From Glandiceps talaboti (Eukaryota; Hemichordata; Enteropneusta; Spengelidae), in assembly GCF_964340395.1 (NCBI RefSeq), contig NC_135552.1:8645994-8709993 (forward strand): 64,000 nucleotides of DNA. The letters are read 5' to 3'. Of the stretch, positions 34,263-47,200 are shown one piece after another. The position numbers were made by a program, and so were the translations under genes. How positions within the stretch are numbered: the stretch's first letter is position 1; every line of letters starts with the position of its first letter. A model generated the notes under the pieces. The model was given only the letters and a program-made list of their open reading frames with translations, had not been told where the DNA came from and searched no databases.

Positions 34263-36849
34263 TCTGTATCAGTATATTTGACCAATGGCACTTCATTGCC
34301 TCAATTTTTTCATGATTGACTCTGTCACCTTGAACATTACATGTAAAATCCTAGAGTACATGTACATGTAGGTTAAGTTATATAATTTTGAGAACAGATA
34401 CAACATAATTCTCGTTACCTGAAATAGAATTCTACCACCTTAGCATGTCCTGATCATTAAATTTCTTGGTTGACACCTGGGACCATGACTTCCACTTCAT
34501 GGCACTACACATGCATTACCTCTAGGCACACATCAGAATAAGTCAACCTACTTGTTCTATTTTGTCTCTAACATGAGGTGAAATGTTATTGCAGGTTCTG
34601 AGAATTACATGAGCTTCAACGTATATGCGAATGTTTCCTCTCACCGTACTATCATGATACCATTAAATATACATGCATCAACCCTTTCCCTAGGCTACAC
34701 ATGTAAATGCATACAATATTAATTGGACAGACTAAGACTAATAACATGTCCATTTGATAAAACTGAGCCAAGCATCAAAACCCAAAGATGACTCATCTGG
34801 TGCCAGTGAACATCTGGTGCCAAGACAGGTCACAACACAGAAACAATATCAGTTGCTACATGTATTGTTCAGTTTACCTGGCCTCAACCAAAAGGTCATA
34901 CCACTATTCATGTAAGGCTCCATATGATGGGATTCTTCGGTGCACTCAGATGTCTATAGTCATAATCTAAATTTGCAAATCTGATTAAATCTCTGCATCC
35001 TGACAATTGATATTAATATATACATGTACCAGTATTTATATATATATGAACATATTATAGATGATACATTTCCTGTGAAACCAGACTATAAAGAAAAATG
35101 ATTTACATGCTGGACTGACATACATGTACATGTACATATGTATATATCTTGTAGAAATATGACTGTTAGTACAATGTAATTCTACAACAGCTATTGCTTC
35201 ATCATGAATGTTCCTTATACAAGTTACAGGAATTTTAGCATATAAAGTGTAGGCCACTGTCAGGACCCATACCTGTATGATCAGATGGGATATTTCAGCC
35301 CAATCAGTTAAGTCACAACTTTGCAAACATTGGCAAATGAAAATTGAAATCTCACATGTAATAATCATGATCAATATATATATATCAGTAGATGTCAAAT
35401 CAAGTTGTACATGTACATGTAGCCTGCCAAAATCTGGTAACATATACAAATGTACATCGTTGCAATAACAGGACAGATTTCTTCATCCCAAAAACATTAT
35501 ACAAATTTTTAATGAAGGGGAACACTGGCAAATTGCATGTACAAGTGATATTTTCGTAAGTGAGCACATCTTTAATACCAACTTGTTTATAAGAAATACA
35601 TGTACATTTCATGCTATTTTCGTAATAAGTTGATATTTCATTGTTACAGAATGGTATAATCATTTTACTTCATGATTGTCAAGCAAATTACACAAAGAAA
35701 TAAATTTTTGAAACTGTCTCTGCTATGGCTCAGAATCATTGGTTACAGGACCCATAGTACATTCCTTTGACTTTCATTAATTATAGTAATTTATACAGGA
35801 AATGCAGGCTTTTTGTTGTGGCGTCATTTCATTATTTTACATCACTACTTTAATACATGCAATTTCAGAGAAATACCAATTGTATGCCTCATTTGGGAAT
35901 TTTTGCTATGGGCCACATTGCATCATGGGAGTCAGCAGAAATGCATATGTAACAGGTGAACAATTAATATTCACAACTCGTAAGTGCTTATTAGTTACCT
36001 TCAGTGAAAACATCATGAATATTCACTGGTCACATAGCTGAGTAAAATTATGAAACACTTGGTAAGAGGTAGTCACTGTTATCAAATGGTTTATTTTTTA
36101 CACTGGGGTTCCTCATACATTGCGCATTGTACTGTCCAGGAACTTACTGATACATTGTACAGCAACAAAACTCTGAATTTGTGGTGCAATTTAGGAACTT
36201 GCACAGCAAAGGTTTCCATACATATCTTTGTTACAGTTGTAGACACACACATAAGGACACTCAAAATGTACCCATCCTTCATCTTCAACTTATATGCTAT
36301 TCCATGTGTCATTGACGTTTGACATTGAAACCCAGATGATAAATTAGCAATTTGACATTATATGCAAACGTATACAGTTACAATTGGCAAGAATTTAACC
36401 TTTAATCCTACAGGGTTCATTTCTTTTATTAAGGGACCTACATGTATGTACATGTAAGTGGTTAAAACAGGGTCTCAGTTTATGGTACAGTAATCGAAAG
36501 ACTTCAAGTTTTGGTTTCATTCCATTATACATGAAAAATAAAAAGAATGGAGATCTTGGCACACATCAGAACTACATGTAACAAACATGCAAGTCATCAT
36601 AAAAACAACATCGCCTACTTTCTGGCAGAATGCAGGAAAAATGACTGTAGTTCATAAGAATGACCAAGGTTTGAAGAAAGAAGCTTCACTGATATGCACA
36701 TAAGCAGGCAATTTGATGGGTGAAAGTGCCAACCTCAGGATACATGCACACATGGTACATGTACACTTATGTTATATAAACAATCAACAGATTAAAAGAC
36801 TACATGTAGTATTAATTAGTTCTTGTATCTTGACGGGAGAGTTCTAATT

Positions 36850-37257
36850 AGGCCTGACAAAAAAAAAATGTGTGGTTCCCATTATGTTCAATTTTAGAAT
36901 ACAATGTACATTTTGTAAGTGGGGTAGGTAGATTTACATGTATAGTTTTATTTTTTTTATATTATATTTTTTTTTCACATGCGAGTGTCTAGTTCAGATA
37001 GTTATGTTGTTTTCCATAGTCTGTGTTATTGGTTTCTTCCCATCAGATGTACAGCCATTACAGGTTGAAAGAACAGTTTTATATTGTCTTTTTTAACTTG
37101 ATGTCAGTTTCAACATCCACTATTTCTTGTGAGACTTCACAATTTTTTGGGAATTTATTAATTTTTTCTTGAATATGTAGAGAAAAAGTTTAGGGTTGAC
37201 TTGAAAAACTAGGTGGGGTCGGGTAACTGGAACCAAACAATTTCTTTTCTTAGGCCT
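36850..37257. mobile_element. AGGCCT-ended MITE, copy 2 (antiparallel to copy 1)
   Basis: Left TIR AGGCCTGACAAAAAAAAAAT then GTGTGGTTCC. Right TIR complement AGGCCTAAGAAAAGAAATTG then TTTGGTTCC. 408 bp with about 29-bp TIRs and no coding capacity. Target duplication unclear (perhaps TA or TTA). Confidence 0.85.
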
Positions 37258-38120
37258 TACTTATGAGCAACATGTGGATAAAAGACTCTGTATTTTGCAT
37301 ATAAACTACTTTTCTATTTTTCATTATATATTTATATGTACAATACATTTTTTTGACTTTTCATTTCAAAAGTTGTCATACCCAAAGTATGTGTTTGTAA
37401 ATGTAATTTCTGAGATGATGTACAAACATGGAATTCTACCATAAGATGTAAATTATTATCCTTTCTACCAAGGGGATATTTGTTTGTACATACAAAAATA
37501 CTAGTTGAGCATGAGAATGATAGCATCTCTATTTTCCTAAGGTAAATTTAATGTTTTATCAATGTTAGCATATAAATTACAGTATTTGATTATCTGATGT
37601 AATCTGGTGCTATACATTACACTGGGTATACAAACTGATATGAGCTCTTTCAAATTTTACCAACAAATGAAGTAACTTCTAGTGCAACAGTTATATTCAG
37701 GAGAAAAATCTAACAGAAAGATTATTTTCACTGATTGGAAACATTTCATAGACTTAAATTGTCATCAGACCAAGGTGTGTACAACATACATGTAACAAAC
37801 GGTTTTCTACAATGTATACTTGGTACCGTATTCTACCATCTACTATCTGTGTAGTATATTGTCTTTGCAACAAATGAAGGAGTGGACATTTACATGTATG
37901 TGTAACCCCACACTGTGTGTATGACGTAGATCGAAAACTAGTACATCAAATGAGATTACACATTTACATGTATGTTGTTCTGTTACTTTTATGCCTTAGG
38001 TGATTTCACAGTAAAGACAAAGAATAAAGCTTCAACTAGTCAACTTTGAAATGTCAACTAGCGAGACTGACAGACTGCCTCCTGTCTGTCAGGTATTGCA
38101 TGAATTATTTATCATGTATG

Positions 38121-38531
38121 AAAATCTCATGTACATGTATAGTATCATGGCATCATTGCATTTTTTAGTCTTTGCTTCATATCGCTTATAAATGCTGGGT
38201 ATTTTATTGTCTTTTACATTCAAAATGTTGTATGTACATGTAGAACAGTAGTTCTAATAAAAAGAACTGGAACTCAATATAAGTGTATAGGTCCTTTGAC
38301 TCAGTATACTTAAAGTCAGTCATTTGGTCCATCAAAGAATTTCTAAATACACGTATACTGAGCCAAAGGACCCATACACTCTGATACTTGGGAGTTCCAG
38401 TTCTTTTTATTAGAACTACTATTCTACATACAACATTTTGAATGTGAAAGACAATACAAGCATTTACAAGCGATCTGAAGCAAAGAGTAATAAATACAAT
38501 GATGCCAGTGTATACATGTACATGAGATTTT
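38121..38531. mobile_element. 410-bp foldback element
   Basis: Arms of about 180 bp (38121-38309 and 38353-38531) pair over, for example, AAGAACTGGAACTC, TTCAAAATGTTGTATGTA and AAATCTCATGTACATGTA, leaving a loop of about 43 nt. Confidence 0.88.
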
Positions 38532-38748
38532 CAGTTTAAACACAAAATCCTCTCCAAATACATGCACTGATAAGGGTAATGTCATTCATCATAGAGGCTA
38601 TGCATACACATCATTCTACCAATATATGCATGACATTATACATATAATATTTAGTAGCACATCCTTCAGACACACTCATCATACAAATACCATGTACATG
38701 TATGTAAGGGTTGTAGTACATAATATACATTGTGTTATACAAAAAAAA

Positions 38749-38841
38749 AATGTAAGAACTTCACTAAGTTACAGTGTACATTGTACATTGTACAAACATG
38801 TACATGACATGTACACTGTAACTTAGTGAAGTTCTTACATT
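38749..38841. repeat. perfect 32-bp inverted repeat (hairpin)
   Basis: Arms 38749-38780 and 38810-38841 are exact complements (start AATGTAAGAACTTCACTAAG), with a 29-nt loop that is itself rich in TGTACA. Confidence 0.92.
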
Positions 38842-40369
38842 ATTAAAAATAAATTTTGTACCTTATCCACATGTGGATGGACAGAATTATAAAATTTATT
38901 CAACAGTGTTCAATGGTAGTAAAAATGTAAATGTACATGCATCATTGTATGTGCATGTCTGTTTATATGTTCAATCTCCGACCACTAACTTTAATAGTGG
39001 TCTGAGGTTCAATACATGTACCAGCAATGTTGCACAGTACAAACTACAATATATACAATATAGTTTCTGCAATGTTATTTCACTATGTACTATACATGCA
39101 TATTTATAAGGTAACATCTGATTGTTGAGTGACAATCCCTTTAGATTAGATTTCCTGTGCCAATTCATGATTAAACCTACATGTAATCGCTTGTAAATAT
39201 CAATCATGTACTAGTAGAAGGAAAATATCTTAAGAATTCATTACATGTACATGTATACAATGGTGACATCAACTTTTACACATAAACAAAATACTTGTTG
39301 TATTTTGTTTCAGCTGTCTATTGACAAACAACTACATATTTTGTAAAATATGTAGTAACACTTATATACAAAATTACAAGCATAGGGGCATGTTGTATTT
39401 CTTAGATTGTTGTTTCCGTAGGTAAAATATCACTTGAATCCTGCCACTAGATACATTGTATGGGTACGGGAAATTCAATTTTCAAGTCACAATATTATTA
39501 TATTTTGAGCCTGTAGACAAGGGAAACAATGACTTAAGAAATATTACGTGTCCCTGTGTGTGTATATATATACACTCAAAATGGCCTTAGGCTTCTTTTT
39601 ACAAATACAAGTTTGTATATCAATCGTGATAGAATCCTTAAAATTTTTAAACATATCTTGCTTCTTGGTTCTTATCTCAGTACATTTACTACAAAATGTA
39701 AGTGCCTATATTCTACTTAAAATTCTTATCATGGTAATTTGAGTGTAGAACAGTTGCATTTTACAGACGATGGAACCCTGAAATCCCCCAAATCATTATC
39801 GTTTTTTTAAGTAAACTCAATGCAGACCATTTAGAGATACAATCATAAATTATACTTACAAAATACTTGCAGCAAAAAAAGGATAATGGGTCAGTATGAT
39901 AAGAATCCAACAAAATCTGAGAGTATAGTCTACTTAGGATGTCATAATGACCTCATATCAATATGCAGAATATATAATTGAAAACATTTGAGGAAACACC
40001 AAAGGAAGTCACATCCTTGGAATTCTTGGTGTGTTCAAGACTACAAGTTACAAGGAACCGGACGACGTACTGTGTATGTAATATATGTAGTTCCGTCATC
40101 CTTTACATTTTCTTTCCTGTTCAATCCATCATCATTTGCATCATCTTGTGTATCATATTTCTGTATTGTCACTATTTCTACATATGGCAAATACATAGAA
40201 ATTTATTACCAATTTAGTCAAGTCATTTTCTTTGACGAAGCTCTGAGTGGAGTGCGGCGGATACACAATGTATAGCTATCATGGTGGCATAACAATAGTC
40301 AATGTAAAATGACTGTACAATGTAATTCAATATGCATATAAAAGCCAATGGAAATAATAGTTTAAAAAT

Positions 40370-40690
40370 TAATCATAAAACTTTGGATACTGGACCAAAC
40401 CTACACCCTGGTAGTCACCGTTACTATGGGATACTTGTACTAAGTTGTAGGACAATTTGTTTACAATTTTAAGAAGTTAATCATAAACTTTGAATATTGG
40501 ACCAAACCTACAGTACATACAGTCACTGTTACTATGGGATACTTGTAGGACAATTTGTTTACAATTTTAAGAAGTTAATCATAAACTTTGAATATTGGAC
40601 CAAACCTACAGTACATACAGTCACTGTTACTATGGGACACTTTGTAGTACAGTTTGTTTACAATCTTAACAACTTATTCAGGCCTGTCAG
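40370..40690. repeat. three-copy ~100-bp tandem repeat
   Basis: AATCATAAACTTTGAATATTGGACC-type starts at 40371, 40479 and 40576. Each is followed by CACTGTTACTATGGGA and CAATTTGTTTACAAT. Confidence 0.88.
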
Positions 40691-41030
40691 AATGACTGAT
40701 TTGAATAGGAAATTCAATTGAACTGTAGTGTAACTTTCATTTGTCAGGAGTGTTTCAAAGGATTTAAATTTGTCATGGTCCAGTACATGTAGCTGTGAAT
40801 AGATTAGACTACATACATATATAACATGATGAAATCAAGTGAGTTGAGTCTATGTCTCACGTACCTGACCCCACAGCATGCACAATGTAATAATGTACCT
40901 AATGTTATTGGAGGGCTTGGATTTAATTTCTACCCTTGGTAATCAGATTTACCAAAATGAACTGTTTCAGCTACAATGTTCTATTGATTTTCCATTGGTC
41001 TATTTTAAACAGACTACCACCCTATAAATG

Positions 41031-41235
41031 TGGTAGTCAAGATACAAGGTTTAGTAGTCTATGTGTTCTGGACTACTGCTAATTTGGTAGTCTAGATACA
41101 ATGTTTAGTAGTCTATGCTATGGACTACTGCTAATTTGGTAGTCTAGATATAATACTTAGTCGACTCTATGTGCCTTGGACTACTGCTAATTTGGTAGTC
41201 TTCATACAATGTTTAGTATTAAGTAGTCTATAATA
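41031..41235. repeat. four-copy ~60-bp tandem repeat
   Basis: GGTAGTCTAGATACAATG...TTAGTAGTCTATG...TGGACTACTGCTAATTT repeats, with the last unit decayed. Confidence 0.88.
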
Positions 41236-43231
41236 TGTCCTGCTAATGTTAAGTGCTGCATTGTATGTATTATAATACTACCATGGGACCATATGATCCA
41301 TTTGAAGACTTGTGAGCATGTACTATACATCTTTTGAGTGTGAAGCAATCAGGCAAATCATACACCAAGACTCTTTTCCGAAGGAACTTCCTCTGACTAC
41401 ATCTAGTAGTAGTAATTGAATCCTCATAAATTGTTATTGTACACATGTAGAGACTAATCCAGCCCTGCACTGTACTGTAGGGAAATTCTCAATCTCAGAA
41501 TCAGAAATCCAGTAGGAAATAACCGAGTAGTTTGAATATACATGACTGTACGTTGTCCTCAGCTTTCCTAAACATTTCACTTAGTGCATTTGCCTTGCTA
41601 CACAGTGTACTCATAAATATATATACAGTACCATGAGCATAGATGTATGCATGTGTGATCATGATATACAATATTTACAAGTCTCTTAAAATTCAGATCC
41701 AAGAGAAAATTTCTTTTGATGACAATAACAATTTCTAAAAACTACCTGCCGAGGCAATCTTAAGTGTATAAAAGAATTCAGACATATAACACTCACTGAA
41801 ACAAAATGTGCATGGTTGAAAAATACCAGTAAAATAAACTGAAAATAATACTCTGTGAACACTCATTCAAAAATTCTTAAGCTAAGACTCAGTCCTCTGC
41901 TGGAAACATCAACTACAACTAGTACAAGTGCCTTGACTTTGCAATAGAGTATAACTTAACAAAGGGGAATGCCACTCCTGGAAATAGAGACATTTTCATA
42001 AACTATGGGTTCTGGAGTCTTTTCATGATATAACTTTGTTACAATATGTACATCATCTACAATTACTTTCGATTTCAGAGACACATCAAGTTGATCATGT
42101 GCCTTAAAATTTATAAGTTCTCTTTGCTATGCGCTATTACATCATGGGAATCAGCAGAACTAATTCAAGTTGAACACTAAATATTCATGAGTCTTGTTGT
42201 GCCTATACCCTTCAGTGTAAAACATATCTCATGAATATTCAAATACATTTCCAGTAGTGGTGTTCCCTTTATAAACATTTATGCATTATATCAATACATT
42301 ATAAGCTGGATTTCTGGTGCAATTTTCAATTACAAGACTGTCCTTTTGCTATGTATGTATCACTTAATACTCAGACCAAGGACATTTATAGTGAAAATGT
42401 TTGCTGTATGAAAAGTATTAGTAGGAAATATTCATATCTTTATATGAAATTCACTCTGTCACTCTAGCAGCCCCCTCATCACTAATGTAACAGCCTTCAG
42501 CATGAAAATCTTTTGATGACAGTACATTGTAGCTTGCTTTACTACTGAGTGCAGGGAACCAAATTTAATTGTCTACATCATGGAAGTACATGTTTCAGTA
42601 ACTTTCACTTGTATCTCAAGTATGATTGTAATATGTTTTCCAAATATACTAATTGTCCATACATTTACATCATTGCTGAACATTTGTAAAATATTACAAA
42701 CTGGATTGTCCTTAAACCTTCAGTCAACACATGTAAGGAGACACCAAGAATGTTTTAAAACCAGCTGTGAGGTAGACATCAAGTCAGGGGTTCCCACAGG
42801 GTAAAATATTCAGCTATGGAAACAAGACTCGAACGGCTAAACATGCCAGTCGAGGAACTAGCCACACGAACACATAGTGCATACACTGTAGATAATGAGG
42901 TAGAATGTATGATTTTAAAATAAACATTAAAATGCTCAAAGTCCAAAAATATGCTAAAGATTCACATTCCTGGTGAGTTTCGCTACATGATAGAAATGGT
43001 CTCATCTTTTTTGGCGCTTCACTTCCAAAACAATGTTTTCACTTCAGTGGCATCCAAGTACTAAATTTGACAATAACTGGGGAAAAATCAAACCCCCTTG
43101 TTCCATACGTATAAATAATACGCAATGTCCACTAACAAAGGTATTATAACTGTAACGACCACCTTTTTCGAGAAGTTTCCACAAAACATTATTATTGTAA
43201 CTCAGTGTATAGTCCTGTAAATGTAAGCCCA

Positions 43232-43239
43232 TGACGTCA
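43232..43239. promoter_or_regulatory. palindromic CRE-like site TGACGTCA
   Basis: An exact 8-bp ATF/CREB palindrome in a short CpG-richer stretch (43200-43275), about 0.3 kb downstream of the candidate minus-strand first exon. It matches the known motif exactly. Regulatory use is inferred. Confidence 0.4.
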
Positions 43240-43554
43240 TTGTACATCGTCGGTGCGGCCAGGGAACACGGAAGTGAGTGTGTCTAGTTAGTATTTTACT
43301 AACTAAATTGGCATATGTGGAGTAATTTTACCATTTTACTGTCATTAATATCCTTCGTCAATTGTAAGTTTTAGGTGACAAAAATAGAACATGCTGAGAA
43401 GACTAGACTAGTCACATCTCCCTAGTCAGCAGTCTGGTTTATGTAACCATCATCATACATATTTATACGGTCCTACGGTACACCGTACGTTTCAATTCAT
43501 CGTCTGCTTTCAAAATCAAATGCAAACACTTACACATTTTCATATAAAACTTAC

Positions 43555-43765
43555 CTTTCCCACTGGCTAAGTCAAACTAATGTGTCCAGAAAGATAGCAA
43601 AGTACAAAACGATCCGATTTTTCCGTAAAAGATCTAAAAATTCCGATTTCTTCACACTTTATCTTGCGGCTAGTGTTCTATATGGTATCGATATATCACG
43701 TCTGTATATCTCGAAGTTTCACGTACAACCGGAAGTTATTGAAGACAACTCCATTTTGCCATAGG
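43555..43765 (-). other. candidate non-coding first exon of the DnaJ gene
   Basis: On the minus strand a strong donor, GGGAAAG|GTAAGTTT, ends a CpG-richer segment with an ETS-like CTTCCGG and a short upstream ATG frame (11 codons, starting near 43752). No long frame runs through it, so it would be 5' UTR. It faces CLP1 across about 0.4 kb. Joining it to the ATG exon at 33300 implies a 10 kb 5' UTR intron. The upstream edge is a guess, and the link to the DnaJ gene is inference. A separate start near 33.6 kb is the alternative. Confidence 0.45.
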
Positions 43766-44249
43766 TGACATTCAAAGGAGGGGGTAAGATAACAGTATTA
43801 CATTTCACGTCTTAAAATCATTATGAAATTGACATTTTTCGTTATTGAAATATTTGTCCACTTCGACTGAATAATTAACTACGATATTTTAAGTGTTCAC
43901 ATTATAAGTTTTGACGGCACGTTTGTCGCCCATCTCAAGACAGTGGTATAGTCTATCCTTGTATACATATATTTACCAGTACAACTCGTTTGTCTCGAGT
44001 TATAAAATACAAGAGCAAACAATATTGGGTATTGTCATTTTATAATTTATTATGATCAATAAAATTGGAAAGAATACTTGTTACTTAATAAATTTGCGCA
44101 TATTTTACTACTCTTGTAATTAAGTCTGGTACGAGGTCAAAATAAAGATGGCATCCCCCGTCTCCAGTGTGTAGTTTATTTCCTTGGATGTTATCATATT
44201 GTGTCATATCTTTTTCCCTAAAGAAAGTTGACCTGTTTTATTCAGAAAT
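43766..44249. promoter_or_regulatory. probable bidirectional promoter and 5' region between DnaJ and CLP1
   Basis: About 0.5 kb between the candidate minus-strand first exon and the CLP1 ATG. Near 44146 there is AAAGATGGC, which is both YY1-like and the start of an 8-codon upstream frame (MASPVSSV, stop). A good acceptor, CTGTTTTATTCAG|AAATATGG, lies 4 nt before the CLP1 ATG, so a 5' UTR intron is possible. No TATA box is obvious. Confidence 0.45.
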
Positions 44250-44279
44250 ATGGCAGAAGCAGAGAAGAAAAATGACGAG
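44250..44279 (+). CDS. CLP1: CLP1 exon 1 (start)
   Basis: [10 protein letters not shown], donor GAG|GTGGGT. The start is chosen because it gives the same length as vertebrate CLP1 N-termini. Confidence 0.9.
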
Positions 44280-47200
44280 GTGGGTGGAACTCCTTATCAC
44301 TATCAAACGGTTTATAATCACATCTTCAACGGTAGAGTTATCTGTCGCTTCGATCGCTAGCGTTCTTCAGAATCATACAAAACATCACAATGATCACATG
44401 TTTAGACTTTAGGTACGTCAAGTTTTAAACTGATGTACGGTAACGGGTAGCGTTTAGGTTGTGATTGATGGTCTATCATTATAGCCGTGACTACATTTAA
44501 AATCCGTTGGACATCATAAACCATAGTCTAAATGCTAACTCTAGTAACTGTGGTTTCTAACGATACTAGAAGTTATCACTAGACTGTACCTTGGAGTAAT
44601 TATACTGATAAACCAGAGACAAACTTAATTAAACTTTGGCAGATAGATATGAATTTCATAGGCACAAGTGGTTATGCAACGATACACAAAATGTCCCTTT
44701 GACTCAGGAGACACCAGAAGGATGTTTTTTTTCCTCACCAACTGTAGAAAATACTGTAGATAAACAAAAGGCCGAGTCTTGTACCACCCCGGTGTCAGTA
44801 GCAGGCCCTCACTGGAGAGACTACTGCCACCACGGTGGCACTAGTCATTCCTCACTGAAACAGCTAGTGCAACCACCCACGATACCCCGGGGCACGATAT
44901 TTCTCGTCGCTGAACATCTCCCAACTAATAAATCACACATACCTCTTCAAATGCTCCCATTTTACCCTAAAACACCAAATGGAAGACTATTATTTAATTT
45001 CTTGTGCAGCGCACAACCACTCAAAAAAGTCTCCGCAGTGGTGGTGTCACAAGTGTCAGCGTTGTTGTGCATATGCATAACATTGGTACATGGCCGGTTT
45101 GCATTTGGTATTACTGGTATAAGGTAGAATGGAAGTGTTCGAGGAGTTCTGTGTGATTTATTTGTTGGTATATGTTCAGCGACGAGAAATATCGCGGGTG
45201 GGGACACTAGCCGTTCCAGTTAGGATCGGCTAGTACCACCGTGGTGGTACTAGACACTCCGAACAAAAAATTATCAAGTGAACACAGTGTTACATACATG
45301 TACACTTAGTACATCATGGTAGACAAAGCTAAGACTTGCTCAAGTCTCCAGGCTTTTGTAATTTTTTATCTTAATTTTTCAAACATGAGTGTTCTTTTGT
45401 CTGAAATAATGACCTGAGTATTAGTGATTGTAAAACAGTAGAGGGAACCATAGATCTGTCTATGGGGGAAACCTATGTATAGCCCTAAACATTGGAAGAC
45501 TACTAGTAACCAGGGAAAATGAAAATAAAAGCTGAAGACATTTCCGTAGTAAAAATGAATAAATGTAAACTCAAAACATTCAAGGAATATGAGACTTGAA
45601 AATGAGATTGAAGAAAATCTCCAAAGGGACTGATGTTTATACATCATGGATATACAATGTATTATACTACAGCTAGACCGACTTGGCTATTCAGAGGCCT
45701 TGATTTCGGTTGGTTATATGGAACCATAATCAACTCTTTCTTAGGGGTGTGACCTATATTACGCTCAGCACTCAATTTGCATGCAACAAATTACACAACA
45801 TTTTGAAAAAGATCAGTTTGAACCAATCATGCCATTGTATAAGTAAGATAGACAACTCGTTCGGTAGGGTTATGTGCTAAAAACTCGGGGGCTATGCCCC
45901 CTAGTTTATTGGCACATAAACCTCCTGAACTCGTTGATTATCTATTACTTAGTAGTAGGATCTGAATAATAAATATTTGTACACTTGAAGTTGTACATCC
46001 ATGAACAAACTGATTGTCAGTACCATGAAATAAATGTATTATATGTGTATGTGTATGTGTCTGTGTCTGTGCGTGTATTATGTTGTGTGTGACACAGTTA
46101 CTTGAAAGTTATTACATTTGTGCCTATTTCATTTCAGAATTCCAAAGATTACAACTTGGCCAGAGATTGTGAATTGAGGTTTGAAGTAGAAAACAATGAA
46201 GCAGTTGAAGTTCAGGTAAATGTTCACCATACATGTACATTTCAAATTGTGACACTGACCCATGAATTGCTTCCGGGTAGAGCCTACATGTACGTGTATG
46301 ATTGATTGATTACCAAATATGTATATGTGCAATGCCTTGAAGAAAACAAAAGATATATACTATTGTAGCAGTCATTGATTGATCAGCAAAAGGAACATTG
46401 TGAATGACAGCAAAGAGTGTTTTACCTGTTGGCTTTGTGCAGAATATATTTAGTTTATTTACTTATAGTAACTTTAGAAATTGACATCTTAGAATAATAT
46501 GCCTTGGTGCATAAGTCATGAAAATACATTTTAATGCGATAATAGTTACTTTGCAGCAGTACATTAGAAAAAAATACAACATTTCAATCATCTTCTACAC
46601 ACAGTGATGTAATTATTCAGCATTAATGTGTCTCTTCGAATATAATAAAAAAATATGTCATTATTTATACTAAAATTTCAGGGAGAGACATTAATGGGGA
46701 ATAATTAAATCATTATGTTTATATAATGTTATGGAGACCCATAGTTTACGGATCAAAATGTAACATTCATTTCTCTAATTTACCGTTCCAGAGTAACTAC
46801 ATGTACATATATATTGTACTGTCCTAGTAACACTTGGAACCAAGAACAATATATTCTCCATGATACATTTAGTGTAGTGATGTCTATTGTGTCTGACTTG
46901 AAATTCTCCACCCGTTAAACTGGTGATGAAAAAGTCACTAAAATATAAAAGACAAAATTAGTGTAGCACACATATTAGCCTGTAACTACATGTTCAGGGG
47001 CATTCTTATCACTGTTGAAAGTGATGATAACAGCACCCACACTGACTAATGTTGCTGTCTACACACACATCATGTCTGTGTTTTCTGTCTCTATAAAGTT
47101 TACCTTTTGATGACTCATGCATTCATGTACATGTATTAAGGTTAAATACTGTTACCATATCATAATCTTGTTTTATTAAAGTTTACAAGAAGGAAAATAA

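Larger units (their letters stand above)
33301..43554. other. gene-free stretch between the DnaJ ATG exon and the candidate first exon
   Basis: No convincing coding exon on either strand. Contents: a hairpin (34190-34262), the second AGGCCT-ended MITE (36850-37257), a 410-bp foldback (38121-38531), a perfect hairpin (38749-38841), tandem repeats (40370-40690 and 41031-41235) and many ACATGTACATGT-type palindromes. Either intergenic DNA or a 5' UTR intron. Confidence 0.6.
44280..46137. other. CLP1 intron 1: contents
   Basis: A 450-bp foldback (44811-45259) and a hairpin MITE (45839-45957). The long open frames here (for example 44636-45127) lie on the foldback arms. Confidence 0.7.

Noticed and set aside
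43044-43247. 67-codon minus-strand frame near the CRE site as an exon
   Set aside because: No splice sites in phase with the DnaJ exons and no family match. Treated as 5' intron or promoter-proximal DNA.
44636-45127. 163-codon plus-strand frame as a host gene
   Set aside because: Most of it covers one foldback arm, and the opposite arm gives the same peptide, so it is an element artefact.
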